10,925 nt of DNA, taken from positions 1-10,925 of the forward strand of contig JBHLPG010000119.1 of assembly GCA_048939725.1 (NCBI GenBank). Direction: 5' to 3'. A program made the translations under genes and the position numbers. The notes beneath the pieces are model-generated. The model was not told where the DNA came from, did not search any database, and saw only the letters and a program-made list of their open reading frames with translations. Shown here piece after piece: positions 1 through 6,835 of this stretch. Each line of letters starts with the position of its first letter. Position 1 is the first letter of the stretch. The DNA comes from Hodarchaeum sp048939725. Lineage in GTDB: Archaea; Asgardarchaeota; Heimdallarchaeia; Hodarchaeales; Hodarchaeaceae.

Positions 1-169
1 TTCTCAACGCATACCTGCAGATTTGCTAAATCCCACCATTTCTGAGGGTTACCATAACTTCAACTTAGATAATACTAGAAAACTTTCGTATATCTCATTC
101 TATTATGAAAGTTGGTGGGATTACAGTGTTGTAAATCAATATTTCGATCAAATAAAGGCAGTCTATTAA
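1..169 (+). CDS. 3' end of an unidentified protein (partial)
   Basis: One plus-strand frame (bases 2-169) is open from the window edge to a TAA at 167-169, giving the last 55 residues of a protein that begins outside the window. The fragment starts SQRIPADLLNP and ends VNQYFDQIKAVY. It is rich in aromatics, with a YYESWWDY patch near the end, and has no obvious membrane segment or metal-binding cysteines. The other two plus frames hit stops within the first 45 bases. The stop is followed almost at once by a long T tract, as expected for the end of an archaeal transcript. I do not recognise the family. A chance open frame is possible, but the composition and the terminator make a real C-terminus more likely. 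Confidence 0.55.
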   Translation, partial: SQRIPADLLNPTISEGYHNFNLDNTRKLSYISFYYESWWDYSVVNQYFDQIKAVY

Positions 170-170
170 A

Positions 171-190
171 TTTTTAATCTTTTTTTTTTT
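171..190 (+). terminator. T-tract terminator after the partial first gene
   Basis: Immediately after the TAA at 167-169 the plus strand has a run of five T, a short AATC break, then eleven consecutive T (180-190). Archaeal RNA polymerase typically terminates at such U tracts without needing a hairpin. The placement right behind a stop codon supports this role. Confidence 0.6.
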
Positions 191-268
191 CATATTATAA
201 ATCGATTACAGGAGATCTCTCAAGAATTTATTGTTATAATTATTGAAGGAAACTTGATAAAATGCCCA

Positions 269-586
269 CTAAAGTAATCCTCTATACTTATAAAACACCT
301 TTAAGGACTCAAAAGGAGGGCTTGTAGTGCCAAACACAAACAAAAAGTTTACTGTTGCCATCGTAAAAACCATAACAATAATGAGATCTACCAAATAATT
401 CTCATAGTAATTAAACTCACCCCTCAGTAAATAGATTACCGATTGCACCAAGCCTATTGCAACTTCATCAAAATTTAGAACCAGATCTACAATATCGGGA
501 ATCGAAAGAAATGTTGCATATCCCAATCCTACCAAAATACAAATAAATAAAATCTGTTTGATAATTCTTTTTTTAACGGATGGCAT
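269..586 (-). CDS. small two-helix membrane protein, hypothetical
   Basis: A 105-residue protein with two hydrophobic stretches that look like membrane helices, roughly residues 8-29 and 64-86. Between them is a less hydrophobic, possibly amphipathic segment (31-54). The basic N-terminus (KKRIIK) suggests the N-terminus stays in the cytoplasm by the positive-inside rule, so both ends would be cytoplasmic. The C-terminal tail (FESLKVFYKYRGLL) is basic and aromatic. No catalytic or metal motif is visible and I do not recognise the family. The start is supported by a TATA-like box centred 26 bases upstream of the ATG, fitting a leaderless mRNA. It is divergent from the zinc ribbon gene at 712-855. 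Confidence 0.6.
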   Translation of the reverse strand: MPSVKKRIIKQILFICILVGLGYATFLSIPDIVDLVLNFDEVAIGLVQSVIYLLRGEFNYYENYLVDLIIVMVFTMATVNFLFVFGTTSPPFESLKVFYKYRGLL

Positions 587-607
587 AAATTTCCTTAGAT
601 TATAGTC

Positions 608-616
608 TATTTAAAA
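608..616 (-). promoter_or_regulatory. TATA-like box for the 269-586 gene
   Basis: On the minus strand this reads TTTTAAATA, centred about 26 bases upstream of the ATG at 586. That is where a TATA box sits relative to the transcription start when the mRNA begins at or next to the start codon. Confidence 0.5.
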
Positions 617-711
617 GAAAAATTGAATGGGATATTTTATTTATAAATTTAATTTTCTAGATATAACTCGTTTAACCAAAAAATCACATATCGAGAGTAG
701 ATGGTATTAAA

Positions 712-855
712 ATGAATGAAAACGATGTGAAAGTAGAATTACAATGTCCCGATTGCGGTAATCTCTTAACCAAGACTGAAACCAAAGATTACTACTGTAA
801 TGAATGTGATCGGAGTCTCGATGAGAACGAAATTAGAGAGCGCTGTGGTTTGTAG
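712..855 (+). CDS. 47-residue zinc ribbon protein
   Basis: A short frame from ATG 712 to TAG 853-855 encodes 47 residues. Two CxxC pairs, CPDC (residues 12-15) and CNEC (29-32), are separated by 13 residues containing the polar hairpin sequence NLLTKTETKDYY. This is the usual layout of a treble-clef or rubredoxin-like zinc ribbon binding one Zn ion. After the ribbon comes a charged tail (SLDENEIRERCGL) with a further cysteine. Family knowledge: free-standing mini zinc ribbons of this kind are common in archaea and usually have unknown partners (nucleic acid or protein). A TATA-like TTTATAAAT lies at 640-648, which would give a leader of about 40 bases. No strong Shine-Dalgarno is seen. Its end faces the end of the large surface protein gene. 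Confidence 0.75.
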   Translation: MNENDVKVELQCPDCGNLLTKTETKDYYCNECDRSLDENEIRERCGL

Positions 856-909
856 GAAACCTATAATATATATTCTGAAGTTCTCTTCTTACTCTATAAA
901 TATTTCAAG

Positions 910-918
910 AAAAAAAAA
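910..918 (-). terminator. T9 terminator of the surface protein gene
   Basis: Nine consecutive A on the plus strand read as T9 on the minus strand, starting three bases beyond the TAA (922-924) of the large minus-strand gene. This is a good U-tract terminator. The 66-base gap to the convergent zinc ribbon gene contains no other clear feature. Confidence 0.55.
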
Positions 919-921
919 GAG

Positions 922-3888
922 TTAAAAATTGATTAATATCTGAAAATGGGTTAATAGTAGGTCACAAATATCCACATAGTTATCTCCAGTAAACCAAGCA
1001 TTCTTAAATGTACCATTTCCAAATTCTAATCCAGTTTCATCCACTTTTAATCCAGTTAATATTGGTTTTATATCATGAAGTAATTTATCATATGCTTCTA
1101 GAAAATTCATGGAATTTACTAAAATGGCTAACTCAGTTAATTTGTTTACCACTGCTGCCTTTCTATTTTCGGTAGGATCACCCCATTGTTCATCAGGACT
1201 TTCTATTACGGCAACAATTAATTGTTCAATCTCCCATGTTAGGAAATCTTTCATTTCCTCAAATGTTATGATAAAACTTCCGAATTGAGAACTTAATATA
1301 GAGTCTCCTTCTCGATCATCATCAGCGTCAAGGATTTCAATCAATATAGTATGCTCTCCATATTCCATACCCCATTGATTGAACAATGAAAATTCGAAAT
1401 ATGTCTCTGTTTCTAAAGGTTCATAAGATACGATTAATTCACCATCAACAAAAATAGAGATTAGCGAAATTCCCATATCATCACCCGTATTATCATCTAA
1501 AGCTGTAAATGAAATGCTAATAGTTGGGATATCATCAAGAATGTATAAATTGGAGAGCTCCGGAGGGGTGGTATCATCATCTGTTATTATTAAACTGTGC
1601 GACATCGTAGAATCTTCTTGATCAAGCTCATCTCTATCCAAATCAGCATTAACCGCAAATACTTCTATATTATGACTACCCAAACTGTTAGGCACCGAAT
1701 AATAGCCTGACTCATGCCCGGTTAAAACTCCGTCAATATAGACTTCAATCTCAGCAATTCCACTCTCTTCATCTTCGACCACCACTTCCCAAAGCCCTGG
1801 ATCCCCATCTGTTTGAGAACCACTATATAAGATATTAATTTCAGGGCCCGTAATGTCATCGTCTTCAATCATTAAGTATAAAGTTTTTAAATTTGATGCT
1901 CTATCAATTTCTCCTCTATCATCATCATCATCAATTGCTTCAATATAGATCGGATGCATCCCTAATTCTTTTGGGCTAACTAAAGAATACAATCCTGAAG
2001 AAGATCCTACCACTATGTCATTATAGGTTACTGACATAGAAGAAATTGCAGATTGATCTGATACATCTACTTCAAATGAAAAGGTTTCATGTGAGTCTGT
2101 TATATCAATTATTTCTGGAGTACATAATATTTCAGGTCCATTTGGATCATCGTCTATATAATGAATTATGCTACTCTTTGTTCGTGAATTACCAAAAATA
2201 TCTAACACGGTAATAGAAATAACATAATCTCCTAAAAGAGCAGGTTTAACAAATTCAAAGGTATAACTATTTCCATTTGGAATGTCTGATATTGTTGGAT
2301 AACTATCACTACCAACTAAATTATTTTGATAATATAAGTCTGCGGTAACACTTGAGGCTCCTTCTGAAGCTAAAATATCTACTGAATAATCAAAAGTCTC
2401 ATTATCCATAATAGTTTTCTCGTATAGATCGAAATCAGGAGGTATTATGTCTCTAACTATTATTTTAAGATCAGAGGTTCCTTTAATCTGGTCTTTATAA
2501 GAAACAGATATACTAATATCTTTAATCCCTCCAGGATCATCACACGGTATGTGAAACATTATCGGTATCATTAGGAATTGCCCAGGAGGAACCTCAGCTT
2601 CTGGATTTATATCCCAATATTCATCGGGAAGTCCTTCGATTTCAGGTTTGAAAATCACGGTGAATGGCCCTTGATTATATAAATAAAACCATGTCCACAT
2701 ATACTGGCACGGAATAACCGTGAATTCAGCTTCAATTGGAATGATAATACACATTCCAATATCATTCATCATACTCCTATACTTCCAACTCGGATACTGC
2801 ATTTCAGGTTCATTATAGTACATCCCTGTTAAAATTGAAAAGAAGGTAAGTATAAAGAGAAGATTAAAGGCAGTAGTAATAATAGGGAGCATAAATAAAA
2901 TGTTACCGTCTGGATCTCTCCCTTGTATATATATAGCAGGCGGAACCCAGGGAATTACTGACCAAGCAACTACTTCAAATGACAAATAACACCCACCGTT
3001 AGTATGATGGTTTCTACTTTCCGTAATAGCAATTGCAAGTTGAGCTAGATAGACAAAACTTATTACTTCGACAAATATCTTAAGAAATTCTTTTATTTCC
3101 TTTGGAGCAAAGATACTAATTAGCCAAGCTGCATACTTTGGAATTTTTGCATAATCCTCTGCAAATTCCTCGTCCTCTATTCCCTCAAATTTCATATGGA
3201 TTGTTGAAGCGACAATCAAAGGATTAATGTTGTAACTAATGCTAAATAATGCTAATGGTAATCGCTTTTCTGGATGTTTTTTAATTAATTGAGCTCTCTG
3301 CTTTAATGACTCTTGATTATCTAGTGCATCATTTACATGAGAAAATTCGCTATTTACCAAAAATGATAAATAATATCCCATTGTTAATGCATCGACTTCC
3401 CCGCTCCAACAATAAATCTCTAAATTAGATTTAAAATTGAAATTTTTTACGTTTTCACTGTAACATGCTGCGATATAAATAGAGGATGCTTCAGAGTGAT
3501 TTATTATTGATGCTAAAAACTCCCATGGGATTATTAGCCCGTTTAACATTATTCCTTCTTCTGTACCATGAGAAATAATTACGATAATGTCAGTACTTAT
3601 AATAAGATCAAGAAGACTACCATAAATTATTTCAATTTGATCATTTAAATTATTTTCAAATGCAGAAACACCAAGATTGACATTTTCTTCTTCACAACCT
3701 TTTATTACACAAATTTGCTGAGTAGATTCTTTATCTATGTCATCAGAGTAACTTGAACGTTTCAAAGATTTATCATTTCCAGATTTTCGGTAAGATTCTG
3801 GATTTAGAACAAGGTTAAGTGGTAAATAAGTGCAGAAAAGAGTTAGAACTATTAAAGTAACTATAATTTTTTTTTTAAAATTGTTCAT
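922..3888 (-). CDS. large surface protein: caspase-like domain, two membrane helices, four Ig-like repeats
   Basis: 988 residues. Residues 7-28 form a signal peptide or N-terminal anchor. Residues 57-180 resemble a clan CD (caspase/CHAT/gingipain-type) fold: a hydrophobic strand ending in SHG (His107), then a strand ending in AAC (Cys142), then a hydrophobic helix (169-180). His-Gly followed by Ala-Cys after two hydrophobic strands is the classic dyad layout, but the domain is short and protease activity is inferred. Likely membrane helices lie at 266-289 and 334-356. If residues 7-28 are cleaved, both the caspase-like domain and the C-terminal half are outside the cell. Residues 480-875 contain about four Ig-like/cadherin-like repeats joined by DDD linkers followed by PE or GPE. 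Three of them carry an acidic D-x-D-R motif, probably for Ca2+. Residues 880-988 form a helical module with the phrase AYDKLLHDIKPILTGLK. It is monocistronic with a T9 terminator. Alternative: an inactive caspase-fold adhesin. Confidence 0.85.
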   Translation of the reverse strand: MNNFKKKIIVTLIVLTLFCTYLPLNLVLNPESYRKSGNDKSLKRSSYSDDIDKESTQQICVIKGCEEENVNLGVSAFENNLNDQIEIIYGSLLDLIISTDIIVIISHGTEEGIMLNGLIIPWEFLASIINHSEASSIYIAACYSENVKNFNFKSNLEIYCWSGEVDALTMGYYLSFLVNSEFSHVNDALDNQESLKQRAQLIKKHPEKRLPLALFSISYNINPLIVASTIHMKFEGIEDEEFAEDYAKIPKYAAWLISIFAPKEIKEFLKIFVEVISFVYLAQLAIAITESRNHHTNGGCYLSFEVVAWSVIPWVPPAIYIQGRDPDGNILFMLPIITTAFNLLFILTFFSILTGMYYNEPEMQYPSWKYRSMMNDIGMCIIIPIEAEFTVIPCQYMWTWFYLYNQGPFTVIFKPEIEGLPDEYWDINPEAEVPPGQFLMIPIMFHIPCDDPGGIKDISISVSYKDQIKGTSDLKIIVRDIIPPDFDLYEKTIMDNETFDYSVDILASEGASSVTADLYYQNNLVGSDSYPTISDIPNGNSYTFEFVKPALLGDYVISITVLDIFGNSRTKSSIIHYIDDDPNGPEILCTPEIIDITDSHETFSFEVDVSDQSAISSMSVTYNDIVVGSSSGLYSLVSPKELGMHPIYIEAIDDDDDRGEIDRASNLKTLYLMIEDDDITGPEINILYSGSQTDGDPGLWEVVVEDEESGIAEIEVYIDGVLTGHESGYYSVPNSLGSHNIEVFAVNADLDRDELDQEDSTMSHSLIITDDDTTPPELSNLYILDDIPTISISFTALDDNTGDDMGISLISIFVDGELIVSYEPLETETYFEFSLFNQWGMEYGEHTILIEILDADDDREGDSILSSQFGSFIITFEEMKDFLTWEIEQLIVAVIESPDEQWGDPTENRKAAVVNKLTELAILVNSMNFLEAYDKLLHDIKPILTGLKVDETGLEFGNGTFKNAWFTGDNYVDICDLLLTHFQILINF

Positions 3889-3920
3889 TAGATTACACCA
3901 ATATATTTTATTATCAACAT

Positions 3921-3930
3921 ATTATTTAAC
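3921..3930 (-). promoter_or_regulatory. possible TATA-like box for the surface protein gene
   Basis: On the minus strand this reads GTTAAATAAT, centred about 38 bases upstream of the ATG at 3888. That would give a leader of about 12 bases containing GGTG (3896-3899 on the plus strand), a partial match to the archaeal Shine-Dalgarno. A second A/T-rich block at 3901-3910 is too close to the ATG for the usual spacing. Tentative. Confidence 0.3.
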
Positions 3931-3940
3931 TGTTTGGGCT

Positions 3941-4159
3941 CTATATTGATAGTAAAGTATTTCCAATATTACGCTTTCTCCCACCTTTTTTTTGTAATTC
4001 GAGACAATCTTGTGCCTGTTCTAATGCCAAAGCATATTCCCTTTGTTGTTGCTTCTGTGGTAGCTCAATTGTATAGTGGATCTAATTGGTTAATGAAAAT
4101 TGGTCCTGAGCTAAAATAATCACTTGCTTTTGGTAATTGAGTTCTACACCATCATTCGC
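3941..4159 (-). pseudogene. decayed TPR-repeat gene fragment
   Basis: One minus-strand frame ending at a TAG (3941-3943) encodes a stretch typical of a TPR helix pair: EYALALEQAQDCLELQKK, then GGRKRNIGNTLLSI. Repeats of the type ALEYYQKSLELxKxIGNKxxIxxTLxxI are very common in archaeal TPR proteins, so the match is at the level of the repeat family. No start codon opens this frame. An in-frame TAG lies upstream at 4082-4084. A neighbouring minus frame looks protein-like just upstream (SDYFSSGPIFINQLDPLYN) and then stops, so a frameshift may join them. The frame ends in mid-repeat. I read this as the remains of a larger TPR gene. A 61-codon plus-strand frame over the same bases (3934-4119) is hydrophobic and promoterless, and is probably an antisense shadow. 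Confidence 0.45.
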
Positions 4160-4227
4160 CTAAATTTGTTATTAATTATGGTTATCGCAAATAAATATTA
4201 CTAGTAATTTCGCTTAAAGGTTTTTTG

Positions 4228-4235
4228 TTTATATA
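4228..4235 (+). promoter_or_regulatory. TATA box for the 4257-4571 gene
   Basis: TTTATATA centred 25-26 bases upstream of the ATG at 4257, a canonical archaeal TATA sequence at leaderless spacing. It supports this start codon and the plus-strand reading of the gene. Confidence 0.6.
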
Positions 4236-4256
4236 GAAATTTCTGCATTTATTATC

Positions 4257-4571
4257 ATGTCGTGGAAAGAAAAATGGGTTGGTGTTCTAAACATAATTGG
4301 TAAATATTTAGAACAATCAGGGATGAAAATGATGGTTATCAACATTGACGCTCGACCGGATATAAAAGAGCAGTATGAAATGTACATGGCAACCGTTGAG
4401 GATATGAAAGGGAGACGCGAGGTAGTAGTTACCACAGGACTTCCTGGAGAGGAGCGTATTTTTTGGCCTTATGAGGATGTGCAGTTCTACATTCGGGAGG
4501 GAGAAGAAAAAGTACACAGTACCGGAAATCCGGATATTCTTGAGGAGTTGTTTCAAACTTCTGAATTGTAA
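4257..4571 (+). CDS. 104-residue soluble hypothetical protein
   Basis: A charged, soluble protein with no membrane segment and no cysteine. The N-terminal part (residues 1-30) looks helical (MSWKEKWVGVLNIIGKYLEQ). A predicted beta strand (MKMMVINIDA) follows, then a helix around PDIKEQYEMYMATVEDMKG, then strand-rich sequence with a VVVTTGLPGEERIFWPYEDV segment. I see no catalytic motif and do not recognise the family. Two other frames over the same bases are open on the minus strand, but the plus frame has a canonical TATA box at leaderless spacing and a far more protein-like composition. It ends nine bases before the stop of the convergent WD40 gene, so its U-rich termination signal (ATTTTCTTT just past the TAA) reaches into that gene. 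Confidence 0.7.
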   Translation: MSWKEKWVGVLNIIGKYLEQSGMKMMVINIDARPDIKEQYEMYMATVEDMKGRREVVVTTGLPGEERIFWPYEDVQFYIREGEEKVHSTGNPDILEELFQTSEL

Positions 4572-4580
4572 TCATTTTCT

Positions 4581-6512
4581 TTACAAATCTTCCATAATTA
4601 CTTGAAATTCGAGATATTGAGTAAACTCCATCCACACTTTCACCATTCGTTCCCGCGATGCCGAAAGTATAAACACTCCATCTTTGGAAACCGCCAAGTT
4701 ATTCAGCTCTTCGTAATGACCGGGGAAATCTTGCTTGATTGGGAGATATTGCAACGCTTCTCCATCTGAAAGCCTTGAACTAGACAATATTCCTCCCTCT
4801 TCAAGGGATCGCTGTAGACCAGTAATAATTAATTCTTGATCAGGAGTCAATAGAAAACATACGATTCCCATCCGTGTGTTCACGTTATTTTCACTGCGAA
4901 AATCAAAGGTACCGATTGTCTTATTTTGACTGAAATCCCAGATTTTTATTGTATCATCATATGAAGCACTTATTACCCGTTTATCATTGGTAATTGCTAC
5001 ATCAACTATACTATTCTTATGTCCCACCAAGGTGGTTATCAACTTTCCTGTCTTTGTATCCCATACGTTTATCGTCTTATCAAATCCCCCACTTGCTAAA
5101 TAATTCCCATTCGGAGAAAAAGAAAGAGAGGAAATCGACTTCCAATGAGAACCCAAAGATAATTTTAATTCTCCTGTCTGAAGATCCCACACATTGATAG
5201 CACATTCATTTGCTTCATAACCACTTGAGCCACTTACCAAGTAATCGCCATTAGGGTCAAAAACTAAGACATTCACATGGTCTTGATGCCCCTTAAGGCA
5301 CTGAAGCAAGACTCCCGTCCTATAATCCCACACGTACACAACCTTATTTGAAGCACTTGCCACCAATTTTCCATCCGAAGAAATGGCGAGTGTGGTCACT
5401 CCTTCTCCTTTATGATCACCAAAAACTCGCATTAATTCTCCGCCGAATATCTCGAATTCCTTAAGCTTTCCATCATTTGAACCCCTAATAAAATATCCTC
5501 CTGTAGGAGTAATCGCGATGGGGCTAAACTCACTTTTATCTAAGTGATGAGAAGCCACTTCTACATAATGATGATTGTCTGCAAAAAAATCTGAATACCA
5601 ATCTTTAACACGTAACAGAAAAGAAGTACCGTATTTCGAGGCTCTATAGTCCCAAATGTTCATAAGAAGCATACTTAGATCTAAACTGTCATAATCAAAC
5701 TCATTGAGAACAACCTCAAACTCTTCTTGAGTCAAGTAATCCACATATTTCTCTTGAAAAAGGTATCTCATCACAGGAATATACCCACTTACAAACCTCT
5801 GGGCAATCTCTTCTTTAAACACTGTTCTTGCCTTTACATCTCCGACTTCTGTGAGTTTTTTTAGCAAAGGAAATGATAAATTGCTATGGAGCAACCGAGT
5901 ATCGTAATTATTTTCTGCCCATGCGTGTAAATTAGAACAGTGGGCCCAAAACTCTTGCTCCTTTGTAATTCCCAAGTCTTCGGGTTTAATTTTCTCTTCC
6001 AGCTCACTATTGTATAATGATTTGGCTTCATCAATGGAATTAATAGTATCATGATCTTCACGTTTTAACGGATCTACAATAAGAAGATAATGACATTGAT
6101 CAAACCGTTCTCCATCAACATAAATCATGATAAGATCGTTGAACAATTTTACAGTTAGATGTTCATTTACTTGAAATTCCAATGTGTAGGAATCGGGCAC
6201 TTCTCCATCCCAATCATCTTCCTCTTCCTCAGAATAATCTTCCTCAAATCCCTCTTTCAGTGCAACACGCTCATCATATACACAGAACTGAGTATAATCA
6301 TCCCCATAACTCCCGATAATGTCTGGATCAATGATGATACCCTCTTCTTTCCAGCGCCTCATCTTTACTGCTAACCGTTCATAAATCTCGATAAAATCAT
6401 CGATACTCCCTGCACCATCAGTAATCCACTTATTCCGCCACGTATACACGTATTTTTTTCGCATTTGAGCAGATTCGGAATGACTACTCCCGTTCTTGAC
6501 TTCTTCTCCCAT
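4581..6512 (-). CDS. WD40 beta-propeller protein with N-terminal Asgard-type module
   Basis: Numbering from the ATG at 6512 (643 residues). A linker with an acidic patch (SEEEEDDWDGE) lies near residues 94-104. A module follows at about residues 113-270, with core EFWAHCSNLHAWAE and YDTRLLHSNLSFPLLKKL (187-240). Residues 320-629 form a WD40 propeller of about seven blades. Blades ending in VWD or IWD are clear at about 396, 443, 485 and 526; the first and the sixth are divergent. WD40 propellers are usually protein-interaction scaffolds, so this is probably a cytoplasmic adaptor. No signal peptide or membrane helix is seen. The module recurs in the gene at 9264-10925 on a different C-terminus. 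Start choice: an upstream ATG at 6524 adds four residues, but the TATA box at 6537-6544 is only about 17 bases from it and about 28 from 6512, so 6512 fits a leaderless start better. Confidence 0.9.
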   Translation of the reverse strand: MGEEVKNGSSHSESAQMRKKYVYTWRNKWITDGAGSIDDFIEIYERLAVKMRRWKEEGIIIDPDIIGSYGDDYTQFCVYDERVALKEGFEEDYSEEEEDDWDGEVPDSYTLEFQVNEHLTVKLFNDLIMIYVDGERFDQCHYLLIVDPLKREDHDTINSIDEAKSLYNSELEEKIKPEDLGITKEQEFWAHCSNLHAWAENNYDTRLLHSNLSFPLLKKLTEVGDVKARTVFKEEIAQRFVSGYIPVMRYLFQEKYVDYLTQEEFEVVLNEFDYDSLDLSMLLMNIWDYRASKYGTSFLLRVKDWYSDFFADNHHYVEVASHHLDKSEFSPIAITPTGGYFIRGSNDGKLKEFEIFGGELMRVFGDHKGEGVTTLAISSDGKLVASASNKVVYVWDYRTGVLLQCLKGHQDHVNVLVFDPNGDYLVSGSSGYEANECAINVWDLQTGELKLSLGSHWKSISSLSFSPNGNYLASGGFDKTINVWDTKTGKLITTLVGHKNSIVDVAITNDKRVISASYDDTIKIWDFSQNKTIGTFDFRSENNVNTRMGIVCFLLTPDQELIITGLQRSLEEGGILSSSRLSDGEALQYLPIKQDFPGHYEELNNLAVSKDGVFILSASRERMVKVWMEFTQYLEFQVIMEDL

Positions 6513-6536
6513 AATATAACACATTTCATTTCTGAT

Positions 6537-6544
6537 TATTTAAA
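6537..6544 (-). promoter_or_regulatory. TATA box for the WD40 gene
   Basis: On the minus strand this reads TTTAAATA, centred about 28 bases upstream of the ATG at 6512 and 17 upstream of the alternative ATG at 6524. The spacing favours 6512. The rest of the 155-base divergent gap to 6668 contains no convincing gene. Confidence 0.5.
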
Positions 6545-6654
6545 GAGAAAAATATACTAAAAATGGCTTTGGGAGGAATCACCTATGTCTATCAAACTAG
6601 AAACCAAAATCTTTATTAGGTGAAATCTGTGATATAAGAATAGAAAATTTGTAT

Positions 6655-6661
6655 GTGATCC
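6655..6661 (+). promoter_or_regulatory. strong Shine-Dalgarno for the 55-residue gene
   Basis: GTGATCC is complementary to GGATCAC near the 3' end of archaeal 16S rRNA and lies six bases upstream of the ATG at 6668. It supports a real translated small gene here and, unlike most starts in the window, implies a leadered transcript. Confidence 0.5.
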
Positions 6662-6667
6662 AACAAA

Positions 6668-6835
6668 ATGAATGAAATAAAGAAACAGTTAAAGGATGTT
6701 TCAATAAAATTGAAGAGATATAGAATTGGAAGCGGGTTCACTTTAGGAACTAAAAAGATTGCGGATGTTCTAAAAGACCTTATTCTTGCTGTTGAATTAA
6801 TTCAAAAGCTTAATGAACCAGATGACGCCCAATGA
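6668..6835 (+). CDS. 55-residue small protein, first gene of a coupled pair
   Basis: ATG 6668 to TGA 6833-6835 encodes 55 residues: a basic N-terminal half (MNEIKKQLKDVSIKLKRYRI), a short Gly/Ser/Thr stretch (GSGFTLGTKK), and an amphipathic helix (IADVLKDLILAVELIQKLNE) ending in PDDAQ. It has no cysteines and no membrane helix, although the second helix could lie on a membrane or dimerise. Its ATG is preceded by a good Shine-Dalgarno. Its stop overlaps the next gene's start as ATGA, which is typical of translational coupling and suggests a shared job with the membrane protein downstream. I do not recognise the family. The coding call rests on the ribosome site, the overlap and the amphipathic composition. 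Confidence 0.65.
   Translation: MNEIKKQLKDVSIKLKRYRIGSGFTLGTKKIADVLKDLILAVELIQKLNEPDDAQ

Noticed and set aside
3934..4119. Plus-strand frame of 61 codons with hydrophobic sequence
   Set aside because: It lies antisense to the TPR-like fragment, lacks a promoter at leaderless spacing, and its composition looks like a shadow.
4229..4635. Three minus-strand frames of 68-79 codons over the 4257-4571 gene and the 3' end of the WD40 gene
   Set aside because: They overlap better supported genes and show Ser/His/Cys-rich shadow composition without promoters.
4994..6374. Frames of 66-71 codons inside the WD40 gene on both strands
   Set aside because: The WD40 frame is unambiguous and covers all of them.
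6593..6622. Twelve-codon plus frame MSIKLETKIFIR preceded by GGGAGG
   Set aside because: The ribosome-site-like sequence is good, but the peptide is very short with no further support; chance is likely in the promoter gap.
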